Shown here: positions 16,149 to 24,887 of the stretch, one piece after another
Layout of the letters: every line of letters begins with the position of its first letter
How positions within the stretch are numbered: the stretch's first letter is position 1
From: Vulcanimicrobiia bacterium
Lineage (GTDB): Bacteria > Vulcanimicrobiota > Vulcanimicrobiia > Vulcanimicrobiales > Vulcanimicrobiaceae
Direction of reading: 5' to 3'
Assembly (NCBI GenBank): GCA_025934645.1
Contig: JAICWY010000009.1
Coordinates: 1 to 64,000, forward strand
DNA: 64,000 nucleotides
Made by a program: the position numbers and the translations under genes
Notes under the pieces: generated by a model
Seen by the model: only the letters and a program-made list of their open reading frames with translations
What the model was told of the DNA's origin: nothing
The model's database searches: none

Positions 16149-17858
16149 TCATACTCCAATCATTGCCGCGGCGCGTTGTGCCGCGCCGCGTAACACGCCG
16201 GCCTCAAAGGGCGATTGTAAACCCGCTGATCGCACGAGCGATTGGAACGGCAGCGTCCCTCCGCGCGCGCACAACTGCTTGTATTCCGTCAGCGCGCCTT
16301 CGTAATCGTCGAGCGAACGGATCCAGAACTGCAGCGCGCAGCACGCCGCGAGCGTGTAATCGATGTAGTAGAACGGCACGATGAAGATGTGCCGCTGCTG
16401 ATGCCAGAACGCGCCGCGCTCCAAATGGGGCACGCCGTCGTAGCGCCGCCACGGCAGATACGCGGCTTCGACTTGGCGCCAAAATCCGTGCCGCTGCTCG
16501 GGGCTTGCTTCCGGATGTTCGTAGACCAGATGCTGAAAATGATCGACGGCGGCGGCGTACGGAAGCACGGCGATCGTGGACGTCAAGTGCTCGATTCGGT
16601 ATTGCTGCGCTTTGTCGCCGAAGAAGCGCTCGAGCTGCGGCCACATGAAGAACTCCATCGACATGGAGTGGATCTCGCAGGCTTCGTACGTCGGCCACAG
16701 ATATTCGAGTGCCGGCTGATTGCGGCTCGAATACGTTTGAAAAGCATGCCCGAACTCGTGTACCAGCACGTTGACGTCGTGCGTCGTGCCGTTGAAGTTC
16801 GCAAACACGTACGGCAATCCGTACTCGGGAAAAGCGGTGCAGAAACCGGCGGAGGCTTTGTTCTTACGCGATTGCAGATCGACCAGTTCGCGATCGAACA
16901 TCATGCCTGCGAACGAGCCGAGTTCCGGACCGAGCGCATTATAGCTTTCGCGTCCCGCCGCGACCATGGCGCCGTACTGCTGCGGCGGCTTGGGCGTGCC
17001 GGTTTTGCTAAAGACTTTTTCATCCCACAGCATCACGCGCTCGATGCCCAGATCGCGAGCCTGCCGCTGCACGATGCGCTCGGCCAGCGGCACGATCTCG
17101 CGTTGAATCTCCTCGCGCCAGAGCGCCACTTCTGCGGCGCCATAATCGGTGCGCGCGAGCCGGCGGTATGCCAGCTCCGTAAAGTTGCTGAAATCTAACT
17201 CGTTGGCCATGCGATCCCGAACGCGCACCAGGCCGTCGAAAATGCGATCGATCTCGCCGGCGCGTTCTTCGAAGAAGCGCCACTTCGCAACGGTCGCTTC
17301 CCGCCGCGTTTCGCGATCGGGATCTTCCATGTATCTTCCGAGCAGCGAAAGATTGAGCGCTTCTCCGCGGAACGGAATCTGCGCTGCGGCGACGAGCGCG
17401 GTGTAGTCGTCTTGAAGGGTCGATTCTTCGACCGCAAACGCTTCGACCACCGGATCGTACGCGGTTACGTCGGTTTCCCAACGAGCGAAGAGATATTCGC
17501 CTAGTGCGCTTTCCAGTGGCTCGCGCAGCGGACTGCGAAGAAAGCGCCGCTTCATCGCCACGTCCAAACCTTCGATCTTAGGACGCAGTTCGTTCAGCAG
17601 ATCCACGCCGGCTTTGTACTCCGCATCCGCGGTGTCGCGCTGAAACTGCAGTTCCGCAAGCGCCGCCCATGTGGCGAAGCCGCGGCGCAAGACGTCCCAT
17701 TCCTCGAAGGCGCGCACGCCCTCGGCCGCGGTTTGAGCGCTTTCCAGCCGGTCCGCGATCGTGTCGTACTGCGCCTGAAGGCGCGCGAAGTCGGGCGGCT
17801 GGGCCGCGATCTCATCGAAATTGGAGGCGGCGATCATCTCGGGGGCGCGTGCAGGCAT
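16149..17858 (-). CDS. M3 family oligoendopeptidase F-type metallopeptidase
   Basis: The 569-residue protein has the zinc motif VLVHEFGHAFQ near residue 370 and the third ligand region YEACEIHSMSMEFF, typical of the M3B oligoendopeptidase F group. These are cytoplasmic zinc peptidases that degrade short peptides. No signal peptide is present. The ATG at 17858 is used; a GTG at 17873 would add five residues. It is divergent from the HxlR regulator. A second, different M3 enzyme lies at the right edge of the window. Confidence 0.92.
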   Translation of the reverse strand: MPARAPEMIAASNFDEIAAQPPDFARLQAQYDTIADRLESAQTAAEGVRAFEEWDVLRRGFATWAALAELQFQRDTADAEYKAGVDLLNELRPKIEGLDVAMKRRFLRSPLREPLESALGEYLFARWETDVTAYDPVVEAFAVEESTLQDDYTALVAAAQIPFRGEALNLSLLGRYMEDPDRETRREATVAKWRFFEERAGEIDRIFDGLVRVRDRMANELDFSNFTELAYRRLARTDYGAAEVALWREEIQREIVPLAERIVQRQARDLGIERVMLWDEKVFSKTGTPKPPQQYGAMVAAGRESYNALGPELGSFAGMMFDRELVDLQSRKNKASAGFCTAFPEYGLPYVFANFNGTTHDVNVLVHEFGHAFQTYSSRNQPALEYLWPTYEACEIHSMSMEFFMWPQLERFFGDKAQQYRIEHLTSTIAVLPYAAAVDHFQHLVYEHPEASPEQRHGFWRQVEAAYLPWRRYDGVPHLERGAFWHQQRHIFIVPFYYIDYTLAACCALQFWIRSLDDYEGALTEYKQLCARGGTLPFQSLVRSAGLQSPFEAGVLRGAAQRAAAMIGV

Positions 17859-17891
17859 GGCGCTACGGTACACCCTGCGAGCGGGAAAAAC

Positions 17892-17920
17892 TTGCCGACA
17901 GTACTTACTTATGGTAGCCT
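17892..17920 (+). promoter_or_regulatory. Putative promoter of the HxlR regulator
   Basis: TTGCCG (17892-17897) and TAGCCT (17915-17920) are 17 bp apart. The predicted start falls on or next to the ATG at 17927, so the transcript would be leaderless. The spacer GTACTTACTTATGGTA has a weak TAC/GTA dyad that could be an autoregulatory operator. Confidence 0.4.
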
Positions 17921-17926
17921 AGAGTC

Positions 17927-18271
17927 ATGGATAGTCATGCGCGGAGCGAGCTCTGCCCGCGTTATCACCGGGCCGTCGAGCTGATCGGCAGGCGCTGGAC
18001 GGGCGCGATCGTTCGCACCCTGATGCACGGTCCCCACCGTTTCAACGAACTGCTGACGGCGATTCCGGGCATTTCCGATCGCCTGCTGACGGAACGTCTG
18101 CGTGAGTTGGAAAATGCGGACATTGTGCGCCGCGAAGTGCGCGCCGAATCTCCGGTGCGCGTTATCTACGAGTTAACAACGTCCGGCATCGAACTCGGGC
18201 CCGCGCTCGATGAGATCGCGCGGTGGGCCGAACGCTGGATCGAGATTCCGCCGGAAGCTGCGAACCAATAA
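17927..18271 (+). CDS. HxlR-family winged-helix transcriptional regulator
   Basis: The 114-residue protein has the HxlR layout: CPRYHRAVELIGRRWTGAIV near the N-terminus with one conserved cysteine, GPHRFNELLTAIPGISDRLL as the recognition region, and LRELENADIVRR. HxlR regulators sense electrophiles or oxidants, often through that N-terminal Cys. It sits between a peptidase gene (divergent) and a beta-propeller gene (37 bp downstream). Its targets are unknown. The twin dyads near 26.1 kb are a possible target but nothing here proves it. Confidence 0.9.
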   Translation: MDSHARSELCPRYHRAVELIGRRWTGAIVRTLMHGPHRFNELLTAIPGISDRLLTERLRELENADIVRREVRAESPVRVIYELTTSGIELGPALDEIARWAERWIEIPPEAANQ

Positions 18272-18307
18272 AGGTAAGCCTGCCTTTCAGCACGGATTGC
18301 AAGCCGC

Positions 18308-21300
18308 GTGAGACGCTTGCTGTTCGCTATCGTTGTTTGCATCGCACTCGCCGCGCCCGCAAATGCGGCACCTGATTTCGGCGATCTGAAATACCGTTGG
18401 ATCGGCCCGGCCGTTATGGGCGGCCGGTTGGACGTGGTCGCCGGCATTCCCGGCGACGCGCGCACGATCTATCTTGGCCACTCGTCGGGCGGATTATGGA
18501 AATCGTCGGACGGCGGGTTGACCTTTACCGACGTTTTTACGCAAGGCACGAGCAGCGCTATTGGCGCGATCGCCATCGACCCGCGCGATCCAAAGCGCAT
18601 CTACATCGGAACCGGCGAGGCGTTTCCGCGCAATACGGCCGATTACGGCGACGGCTTGTGGGCGTCGTTCGATGCGGGCGTTCACTGGCGCAATCTCGGG
18701 CTCAAAGAAAGCGGCAGCATCGCGAAGATTGCCGTCGATCCGGCGGACGGGCGCGTACTGATCGCCGCGGTGCTCGGGCATGAATTCGCCGGCAGCGAGC
18801 AGCGCGGCATCTACCGCAGCGCCGACGGCGGCGCGCATTGGACGCGCGTGCTGTTCGTGAACGCCACCACGGGCGGTAGCGACGCGGCGTTCGATCCCAA
18901 GCGTCCGAACGTCGTGTACGCGGGCACGTTCGATTTTCTCCGTCAGCCCTGGACGCTGCGCAGCGGCGGTCCCGGAAGCGGATTGTACAAATCTACGGAC
19001 TCGGGGAAAACGTGGAAGCGGTTGACAGACCCCGCCTTGCACAACGGTCTGCCGCAAGGCCCGATCAACCGCGTCGGGTTAAGCATCTGCGCGAGCAATC
19101 CCGATGTGGTGTACGCCTTCGTTCCGGTGAAAAACGGCATGCTGTATCGCACGGCCGACGGCGGCGCGCATTGGCAACTACGAAACGCAAGCCAAGAGAT
19201 CAACTTCCGTCCGTTCTATTTCTCGCAGATCCGGTGCGACCCGCATAACGCGAACAAAGTCTACGCGGTGGCCGGAGCGGTGCTGGTTTCTACCGACGGC
19301 GGCAACAAATTCCATTATGCGGGAGGCGGCGGCGACAACCACGATCTGTGGATCGATCCGCGAAATTCCAACCGCATGTTCAACGGCAGCGACATGGGTT
19401 TTCACTATACGGTCAACGGCGGTAAGACGTGGACGTACGACGACGTCGTACCGTTCGACCAAGTCTACCGCGTCGGATTCGACATGGATCGTCCGTATCA
19501 CGTCATGGGCGGCATGCAAGATCACGAAGTGTGGAGAGGGCCGAGCGAGCTTTTCAGCCGGATCGACGGGCCGAGCGACGGCGATTGGCTGAACATCTCG
19601 GATTGGGGCGACGGCCAATATGCGATGGCCGATCCCCGCGATCCGTCGATCGTTTACGAAGACACCCATTTCGGCGATTTGGTGCGGCTCGATCTGCGCC
19701 GCAACGAGCGGCGGTATATTTCGCCGCAGCCGATCATCGGGTTCGGCACCGGCGCGTCGACGTACAAATACCGCTTCAACTGGAGCGCGCCGCTTCTCGT
19801 TTCGAAATACGATGCGGATACGATATACTTCGGCGGCAACGTGCTGTTCCGGTCCACCGACCGCGGCGATTCGTGGACGGAGTTCAGCCCGGATTTAACG
19901 CACTGCGATCCGGCGCAACTGGGGCCGAGCGGCGGGCCCATCACGAACGACAATACAAACGCGGAATCGTACTGCACGATCTATTCCATCGGCGAGGATG
20001 CCTCGGGGCCGCAAGCCGTCTGGTATGGCACGGACAACGGTCATTTGGAACTCACGCGTGACGGCGGCCGCAGGTGGCAAGACGTTATCCGCAACATTGC
20101 GGGCCTGCCGCTCCCGGCGCGCGTAACCTCGATTTCGCCGTCACCGGCGCAGGCCGGCGTCGCGTACGCCGCATTCGACCGCCATCAATGGAACGATTAC
20201 GCCGCGTACGCGTACGTCACGCGCGACTATGGACGCACGTGGCGCTCGATTGGCGCAGGCTTGAATGGTTACGTGCACGTGCTGCGCGAGGACCCGCGCA
20301 ATTCCAACGTCTTATATGCGGGAACGGAGCGCGGCCTCTCGGCGTCATTCGACGGCGGCACGAGCTGGAGCGATCTGCGGCTGGGCATGCCGCACGTTCC
20401 GGTTTACGATCTGCAGGTTCATCCGCGCGATAACGATTTGATCGTCGGCACCCATGGGCGCGGGTTCTACATTTTGGACGATCTCACTCCGCTGCAGCAG
20501 TGGACGCATACATCATCCGCGGCCTATCTATTCCCGCCGATGCCGGCAGTGCGCTATAGCGACGCGACGTATCGCGAGCATGGGCGCGGCGCTTTCGTTT
20601 CGGGGAATAAGCCGTACGGCGCGCTGCTGAGCTTGTATTTGGCGCAAGCGCCCGCACCCGCGGGCAGAGGCGCGAAGCCCGCGGTGCACGTGCGTGTGCT
20701 CGATGCGAGCGGCGCGCAGATCGACGCTTTCGATACGGAAGTGCATGCGGGGCTCAACCGCTTCGCGTGGGACCTGCGCACCCAGCTGCAGCCGGCGCCT
20801 TCGCAAGATCCGCGCGCGTACTATATTTTCTATCCCATGACGATCGCGGGGCCGCAAGTGCTGCCCGGAACGTACACCGTGGAAGTTCAGGCGGCGGGGC
20901 AAACGCTGCGAGCGCCGGTGCAAGTGCTGCTGGATCCGCACAACGACGCGACCGCCGCGCAACTCCAAGCGCAGTACGAGGCGCTGATGACGCTTGCACG
21001 CGTGCAGGCGAGGGCGGAATTCGACGTCGCGGCCCTGACAAAAACGCGAAAAACGCTCGCGGCGAGCTCGGCGCCCGCGGCTGTGCAGCTCATGTCGCGT
21101 ATCGATGCGGCGCTCGACGACTTGCGTAATCCCGAGCCGAGCGGGTACCGGCGTCCGGCGAAGCTGACGGAACAGGTAGCGTATCTCCGGAGCATCATCG
21201 ATGCCTACGACGGGCCGCCTACCGTGCCGCAGCGCGAGCTGATCGCGCAGTTCATGCAGCAGGGCGCACGCATCGACGGCGAAGTGAGCGCGATAGAGGC

Positions 21301-21331
21301 GGCGTTCAAAGGGATGCAAGGCGCGCGTTAG
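18308..21331 (+). CDS. Exported sortilin/BNR-repeat beta-propeller protein
   Basis: The 1007-residue protein starts at GTG 18308 with a signal peptide cleaved near ANAAPDF. It has many BNR/Asp-box repeats (SSDGGLTFT, SADGGAHWT, STDSGKTWKR, TADGGAHW, SFDGGTSWS) and the opening pattern KYRWIGPAVMGGRLDV of VPS10/sortilin-like sialidase-fold proteins. The C-terminal 250 residues contain a beta-sandwich and a helical coiled region (DAALDDLRN). Such proteins are often annotated glycosyl hydrolases, but the catalytic residues are not obvious. A binding or scaffold role outside the cell is equally possible. The stop overlaps the next start by one base. Confidence 0.85.
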   Translation: MRRLLFAIVVCIALAAPANAAPDFGDLKYRWIGPAVMGGRLDVVAGIPGDARTIYLGHSSGGLWKSSDGGLTFTDVFTQGTSSAIGAIAIDPRDPKRIYIGTGEAFPRNTADYGDGLWASFDAGVHWRNLGLKESGSIAKIAVDPADGRVLIAAVLGHEFAGSEQRGIYRSADGGAHWTRVLFVNATTGGSDAAFDPKRPNVVYAGTFDFLRQPWTLRSGGPGSGLYKSTDSGKTWKRLTDPALHNGLPQGPINRVGLSICASNPDVVYAFVPVKNGMLYRTADGGAHWQLRNASQEINFRPFYFSQIRCDPHNANKVYAVAGAVLVSTDGGNKFHYAGGGGDNHDLWIDPRNSNRMFNGSDMGFHYTVNGGKTWTYDDVVPFDQVYRVGFDMDRPYHVMGGMQDHEVWRGPSELFSRIDGPSDGDWLNISDWGDGQYAMADPRDPSIVYEDTHFGDLVRLDLRRNERRYISPQPIIGFGTGASTYKYRFNWSAPLLVSKYDADTIYFGGNVLFRSTDRGDSWTEFSPDLTHCDPAQLGPSGGPITNDNTNAESYCTIYSIGEDASGPQAVWYGTDNGHLELTRDGGRRWQDVIRNIAGLPLPARVTSISPSPAQAGVAYAAFDRHQWNDYAAYAYVTRDYGRTWRSIGAGLNGYVHVLREDPRNSNVLYAGTERGLSASFDGGTSWSDLRLGMPHVPVYDLQVHPRDNDLIVGTHGRGFYILDDLTPLQQWTHTSSAAYLFPPMPAVRYSDATYREHGRGAFVSGNKPYGALLSLYLAQAPAPAGRGAKPAVHVRVLDASGAQIDAFDTEVHAGLNRFAWDLRTQLQPAPSQDPRAYYIFYPMTIAGPQVLPGTYTVEVQAAGQTLRAPVQVLLDPHNDATAAQLQAQYEALMTLARVQARAEFDVAALTKTRKTLAASSAPAAVQLMSRIDAALDDLRNPEPSGYRRPAKLTEQVAYLRSIIDAYDGPPTVPQRELIAQFMQQGARIDGEVSAIEAAFKGMQGAR

Positions 21332-23736
21332 TGGAACGAGATCCGCAGGACAAGTACGGATTCTGGAAATCCGTACTGCTCAACGCTTTTTGGATTCCGC
21401 TGCATTTTCAAGACACGGCGCTCATTACGATCGCCGTGCCTGCGGCGCTGCTGCAGATCGTGCCGGGCGATCACGTGCGCGTGTTCGCCGTTGTCGCCGC
21501 GCTCGTCTCATTCGTCTCGATGATCGTGCCGCCGGTGGCCGGCGCGATCTCGGATACGCTGCGGCGCCGGGGCGTGCCGCGCCGCTGGCCGATTTTGATA
21601 GGCGCCGCAATCGACGCAGCGTGCCTGATTATGTTGGCGCAAGTGCACAGCCTGGGCATGTTCATGACGTTCTTGCTGCTGGCGACGATGGGTGCGAATA
21701 TTAGTTTGGCAGGCTATCAGGCGTTGATTCCGGATATCGTACCGCAACGCGCTTGGGGCATGGTTTCGGGCGTTCGCAGCGTCGCGATGGTCGCCGGCAC
21801 GGTGCTGGGCATCGGCGTAGCCGCCGGAACGATTCCCTCGAGCACGTTCATCGGCATCGGCATCGCGATCGCGCTCGGCGCGCTCACGCTTTTCGGCATC
21901 GCCGAACGCGCGCTGCCCGATCAGCCGCAAGAGCACGCGCACATCAGCGATTGGAACGATTTCACCGTCGTTTTCGTCGCGCGTGGATTTTTGGCGTTCG
22001 GCCTGGCGCTGCTGATGACGTACGTGCTGTATTTCTTCCGCGACATTCTGCACGTCAGTAATCCGTCGGGCGCGACGGGCCTCGTTGCTTTTGCCTCGCT
22101 TTTCGGGGCGATCGCGTCCGGCATCTATCTGGGGTGGCTCTCGGATCGCGTTCCTCGCAAGATCGTCGTGGCGGTTTGCGGCATTCCCATGGTGCTTGCC
22201 GCGGCGGGTTTCGCTATGTTGCCCGAAGCGCATTGGATGTACGGGTTCGGCGTGCTTTTCGGCATCGGGTTCGGCGGCATCATGTCCACCGGCTGGGCGC
22301 TCGCAATCGATTCCGTTCCGAAATTGCGTGACGTCGCCCGCGATCTGGGCATCTGGGGCATCGCGCAGAACTTCCCCGCGGTCATTGCGCCGCTGGCAGG
22401 CGGACTGATTCTGAACGCGTACGGCGGAACGCTGGGCGGTTATCGCGTGCTGTTTTTTGCGGCGGCCGCGAGCTTTGCATTGGGTTCGGTGACGGTTCTG
22501 GGTGTCGGCATGCGGCCGTTCATCCCGTGGTGGGGCGTCCCCTTGCGTCTCGCGGCTGCGGTTGCCGTTCGCGTCTACGTACGCACCGCGTACCGCGTTC
22601 GTTCTTGGGGCCGCATTCCGCGCGTCCGCCCAAGCGCGCTCATCATCGCCAACCACCAGATCGATCTCGATCTGATGGATCCGATCAGCGCGCTCACGTT
22701 CCATGGCGCGTGGCGTGAACCGGTGCTTGCGGCTTCTGCGAAACTCATGTACGAACCGGGTTTTATGGCGATGCGAATTCCGTGGCTGTGGCGCGTTTTT
22801 CACAACGTGAATTTGGGTTGGATGTTCGAAGCGCTTGGAATGCTGCCGCTCGAGAACGAACTGCAGTCGCGTTCGATCGCGCGCTGGGCTTGGAGCACGC
22901 AGCGCCGTCACGGCGTACTGGCGCTGCGCGAAATCTTCAAACCGGCGATCGTGGAGAAGTACGGTTTGGAAGCGTTGACGACAGCCGATCTCTTTACCGC
23001 CGGCCGCTTCCGCTTTGCGCGTGAGACCTACGTCAAACTCTCCGATCTTCAGGTGGCCTACCGGAAAGAGGCCTTTGACGAGATGCGTGAGAGCGTCGAG
23101 CGCGATCTCGGACGGATCGAATCCGATGTGCGCCGGGGTGCTACGTTCATCGTGACGCCGGAGGGTGAGTACACCACGACCGGCGCCATGCTGCGCTTCC
23201 GCGGCATCTGGGACCGGCTCGTCCCCGCGGCAACAGACGTCTATCTTGTTGCAATCAGTTACGATCCATTCCGGGGACGGCGGCTCTCGCAGTTATACCG
23301 CATTACCAAACTGCACGATAAAGCGAGGGCTATCCCCGAATTGCAGGCGGCGCGGCCGGTTACCGTAAGCGCTTTGCTTGCAGCGTGGTTTACAGCGGGG
23401 AACGAGCAGTTCACGGCAGACGATGCGGCGGCCGCAGTGCGCCAACGTCTGGCCGATCTGCCGCGAGAACTTTTCGTCGACCCGGAGTTGCGGAAGCGGC
23501 CGGACGCAGTGACGCGGGAAGCGCTCGAGACGTTGACCCGTCTGCGCATCTTGGCATGCAACGGTGCATCGTACGCGTTGCAGGCCCAGCGGCGCCATCC
23601 CGCATTCCTGGATGTCGCCGACATTGTCGCCTTTCAAGCCGCATTCTTGGCTGAGACCCTTGCGGGATACGACCGCTCGGCTGGGTCTCACGCCTCAACC
23701 GAAGGGACGACACGGGACTCGCCCGCGCCCGCCTGA
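21331..23736 (+). CDS. MFS transporter fused to a PlsC-type acyltransferase
   Basis: The 801-residue protein has two parts. Residues 1-405 are a major-facilitator permease with about 12 hydrophobic spans and the loop GAISDTLRRRGVPRR. From about residue 435 the sequence turns into a glycerophospholipid acyltransferase-like domain: IIANHQIDLDLMDP keeps the HxxxxD catalytic pair near residue 445, and IVTPEGEYTTTG resembles the PEG motif about 170 residues later. The architecture recalls the E. coli lysophospholipid transporter LplT and acyltransferase Aas, where the parts are separate proteins. The likely role is lysophospholipid flipping and reacylation. It begins with GTG at the previous stop. 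Confidence 0.85.
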   Translation: MERDPQDKYGFWKSVLLNAFWIPLHFQDTALITIAVPAALLQIVPGDHVRVFAVVAALVSFVSMIVPPVAGAISDTLRRRGVPRRWPILIGAAIDAACLIMLAQVHSLGMFMTFLLLATMGANISLAGYQALIPDIVPQRAWGMVSGVRSVAMVAGTVLGIGVAAGTIPSSTFIGIGIAIALGALTLFGIAERALPDQPQEHAHISDWNDFTVVFVARGFLAFGLALLMTYVLYFFRDILHVSNPSGATGLVAFASLFGAIASGIYLGWLSDRVPRKIVVAVCGIPMVLAAAGFAMLPEAHWMYGFGVLFGIGFGGIMSTGWALAIDSVPKLRDVARDLGIWGIAQNFPAVIAPLAGGLILNAYGGTLGGYRVLFFAAAASFALGSVTVLGVGMRPFIPWWGVPLRLAAAVAVRVYVRTAYRVRSWGRIPRVRPSALIIANHQIDLDLMDPISALTFHGAWREPVLAASAKLMYEPGFMAMRIPWLWRVFHNVNLGWMFEALGMLPLENELQSRSIARWAWSTQRRHGVLALREIFKPAIVEKYGLEALTTADLFTAGRFRFARETYVKLSDLQVAYRKEAFDEMRESVERDLGRIESDVRRGATFIVTPEGEYTTTGAMLRFRGIWDRLVPAATDVYLVAISYDPFRGRRLSQLYRITKLHDKARAIPELQAARPVTVSALLAAWFTAGNEQFTADDAAAAVRQRLADLPRELFVDPELRKRPDAVTREALETLTRLRILACNGASYALQAQRRHPAFLDVADIVAFQAAFLAETLAGYDRSAGSHASTEGTTRDSPAPA

Positions 23737-23754
23737 TCGCGTTACCGTAGTCGC

Positions 23755-24216
23755 ATGCAGCCTTGGATCTGGGCCGTCCTCGCTCTGGCCCTGCTCGCGG
23801 CATTCTACGCCGGTTCGCGCAAATCGCGCCCCCGCGCGCTCGTACCGGCGCCCGTCGAACCGGCCGTCAAACCCGCCGTAACGCCGGTGCCCGCCACGAC
23901 CGGCGCGGTGAGCATTTCACGCCCCAATGCGGGCAGCGTGGAAGGCTTGGAGATCAGCTACGGCGAGAACGGCCTAGTGCGTTCGGTGCGCGTCGGCGCT
24001 ATGAACAGCGAGCACAAAGAGCTGCTGCTCACCATGGATGAAGTCGCGTGGCGCGCGCTGCCCAATTCGCAGAAACAGGAAGTGCTCACCGTCGCGCGCA
24101 GCACGTGGGCGAAGAAGATGTGTCCCGCCGGTCCGGATATCGCGTACGTCGTGCTTCAAACCGAGCGCGGTGAGATCGTGGGCCGCGCCGATCCCCAGCG
24201 CGTCCAGATCCAGTAA
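23755..24216 (+). CDS. Membrane-anchored protein of unknown function
   Basis: The 153-residue protein has an N-terminal transmembrane helix (WIWAVLALALLAAFYAG), a basic stop (SRKSRPR), a Pro/Val/Ala-rich linker and a 100-residue soluble domain (LEISYGENGLVRSVRVGAM, QEVLTVARSTWAKKMCPAG, IAYVVLQTERGEIVGRA). It contains one cysteine. I recognise no family. It follows the MFS-PlsC gene by 18 bp and may share its transcript. Confidence 0.7.
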   Translation: MQPWIWAVLALALLAAFYAGSRKSRPRALVPAPVEPAVKPAVTPVPATTGAVSISRPNAGSVEGLEISYGENGLVRSVRVGAMNSEHKELLLTMDEVAWRALPNSQKQEVLTVARSTWAKKMCPAGPDIAYVVLQTERGEIVGRADPQRVQIQ

Positions 24217-24223
24217 ACCGCGC

Positions 24224-24826
24224 CTATTTCAGGAGCGAGGGAAAATCCGCGCGCAGATCGCGCAATTTCGGCTTGTCGTTGATAAGCACGTACGGATTGT
24301 ATGGATTGTGCGCGACGAAGTCTTGATGGTAGTCTTCGGCCGGATAAAAACCGCTAAGCTGCGCGATTTGCGTTACGATCGGCCGGGAATACGCGTGCTT
24401 TCCCGTTAGCATGGCGATGTACCGCCGCGCGGCAACCCGCTGCTGCGCCGTCGTGTAGAAAATCTCGGATCGGTACTGCGTGCCGGTGTCGGGACCTTGG
24501 CGGTTTAACTCTGTCGGATCGTGCGCGACTTTGAAATATACGGCGAGCAGATCGCCGAACGAAATTTTTGAAGGATCGTACGAAATGTCTACGGACTCGG
24601 CATGTCCGGTGCCGCCTCCGCTGACGATCTCGTAATGCGCCGTCTCCTTGCTGCCGCCCGCGTAGCCCGCTACGACTTTGTCAACGCCTCGCAATTGTTC
24701 GAAGACTGCCTGCATGCCCCAGAAGCAGCCGCCTGCGAGCACGACATGTTGCTGTGATGCGGCGGAGGCGACGCCGCCGGCCGCGAGCAGCAGCGCGAGC
24801 GTGCATACGATGCTTTTGAATCTCAT
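24224..24826 (-). CDS. msrA: Peptide methionine sulfoxide reductase A, exported
   Basis: MsrA reduces methionine-S-sulfoxide. The 200-residue protein has the catalytic motif LAGGCFWGMQAVFEQL, then VAGYAGG, GHAESVDISYDP and YHQDFVAHNP. The ATG at 24826 was chosen because it begins a signal peptide (MRFKSIVCTLALLLAAGG, cleavage near ASA). This makes it a periplasmic repair enzyme, unlike the cytoplasmic form. The open frame further upstream shadows the divergent flavin reductase gene. The C-terminus has no extra resolving cysteine. Confidence 0.93.
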   Translation of the reverse strand: MRFKSIVCTLALLLAAGGVASAASQQHVVLAGGCFWGMQAVFEQLRGVDKVVAGYAGGSKETAHYEIVSGGGTGHAESVDISYDPSKISFGDLLAVYFKVAHDPTELNRQGPDTGTQYRSEIFYTTAQQRVAARRYIAMLTGKHAYSRPIVTQIAQLSGFYPAEDYHQDFVAHNPYNPYVLINDKPKLRDLRADFPSLLK

Positions 24827-24887
24827 ATAGTAAGAACGCCGCACGGCGCCCGGCGGATGATGCGCCCTTTCCGGGAATGAGGCGCGC

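Noticed and set aside
18308-21331. Assignment of the BNR protein as a definite sialidase
   Set aside because: Asp-box repeats are present but the Arg triad and catalytic residues of sialidases are not evident.
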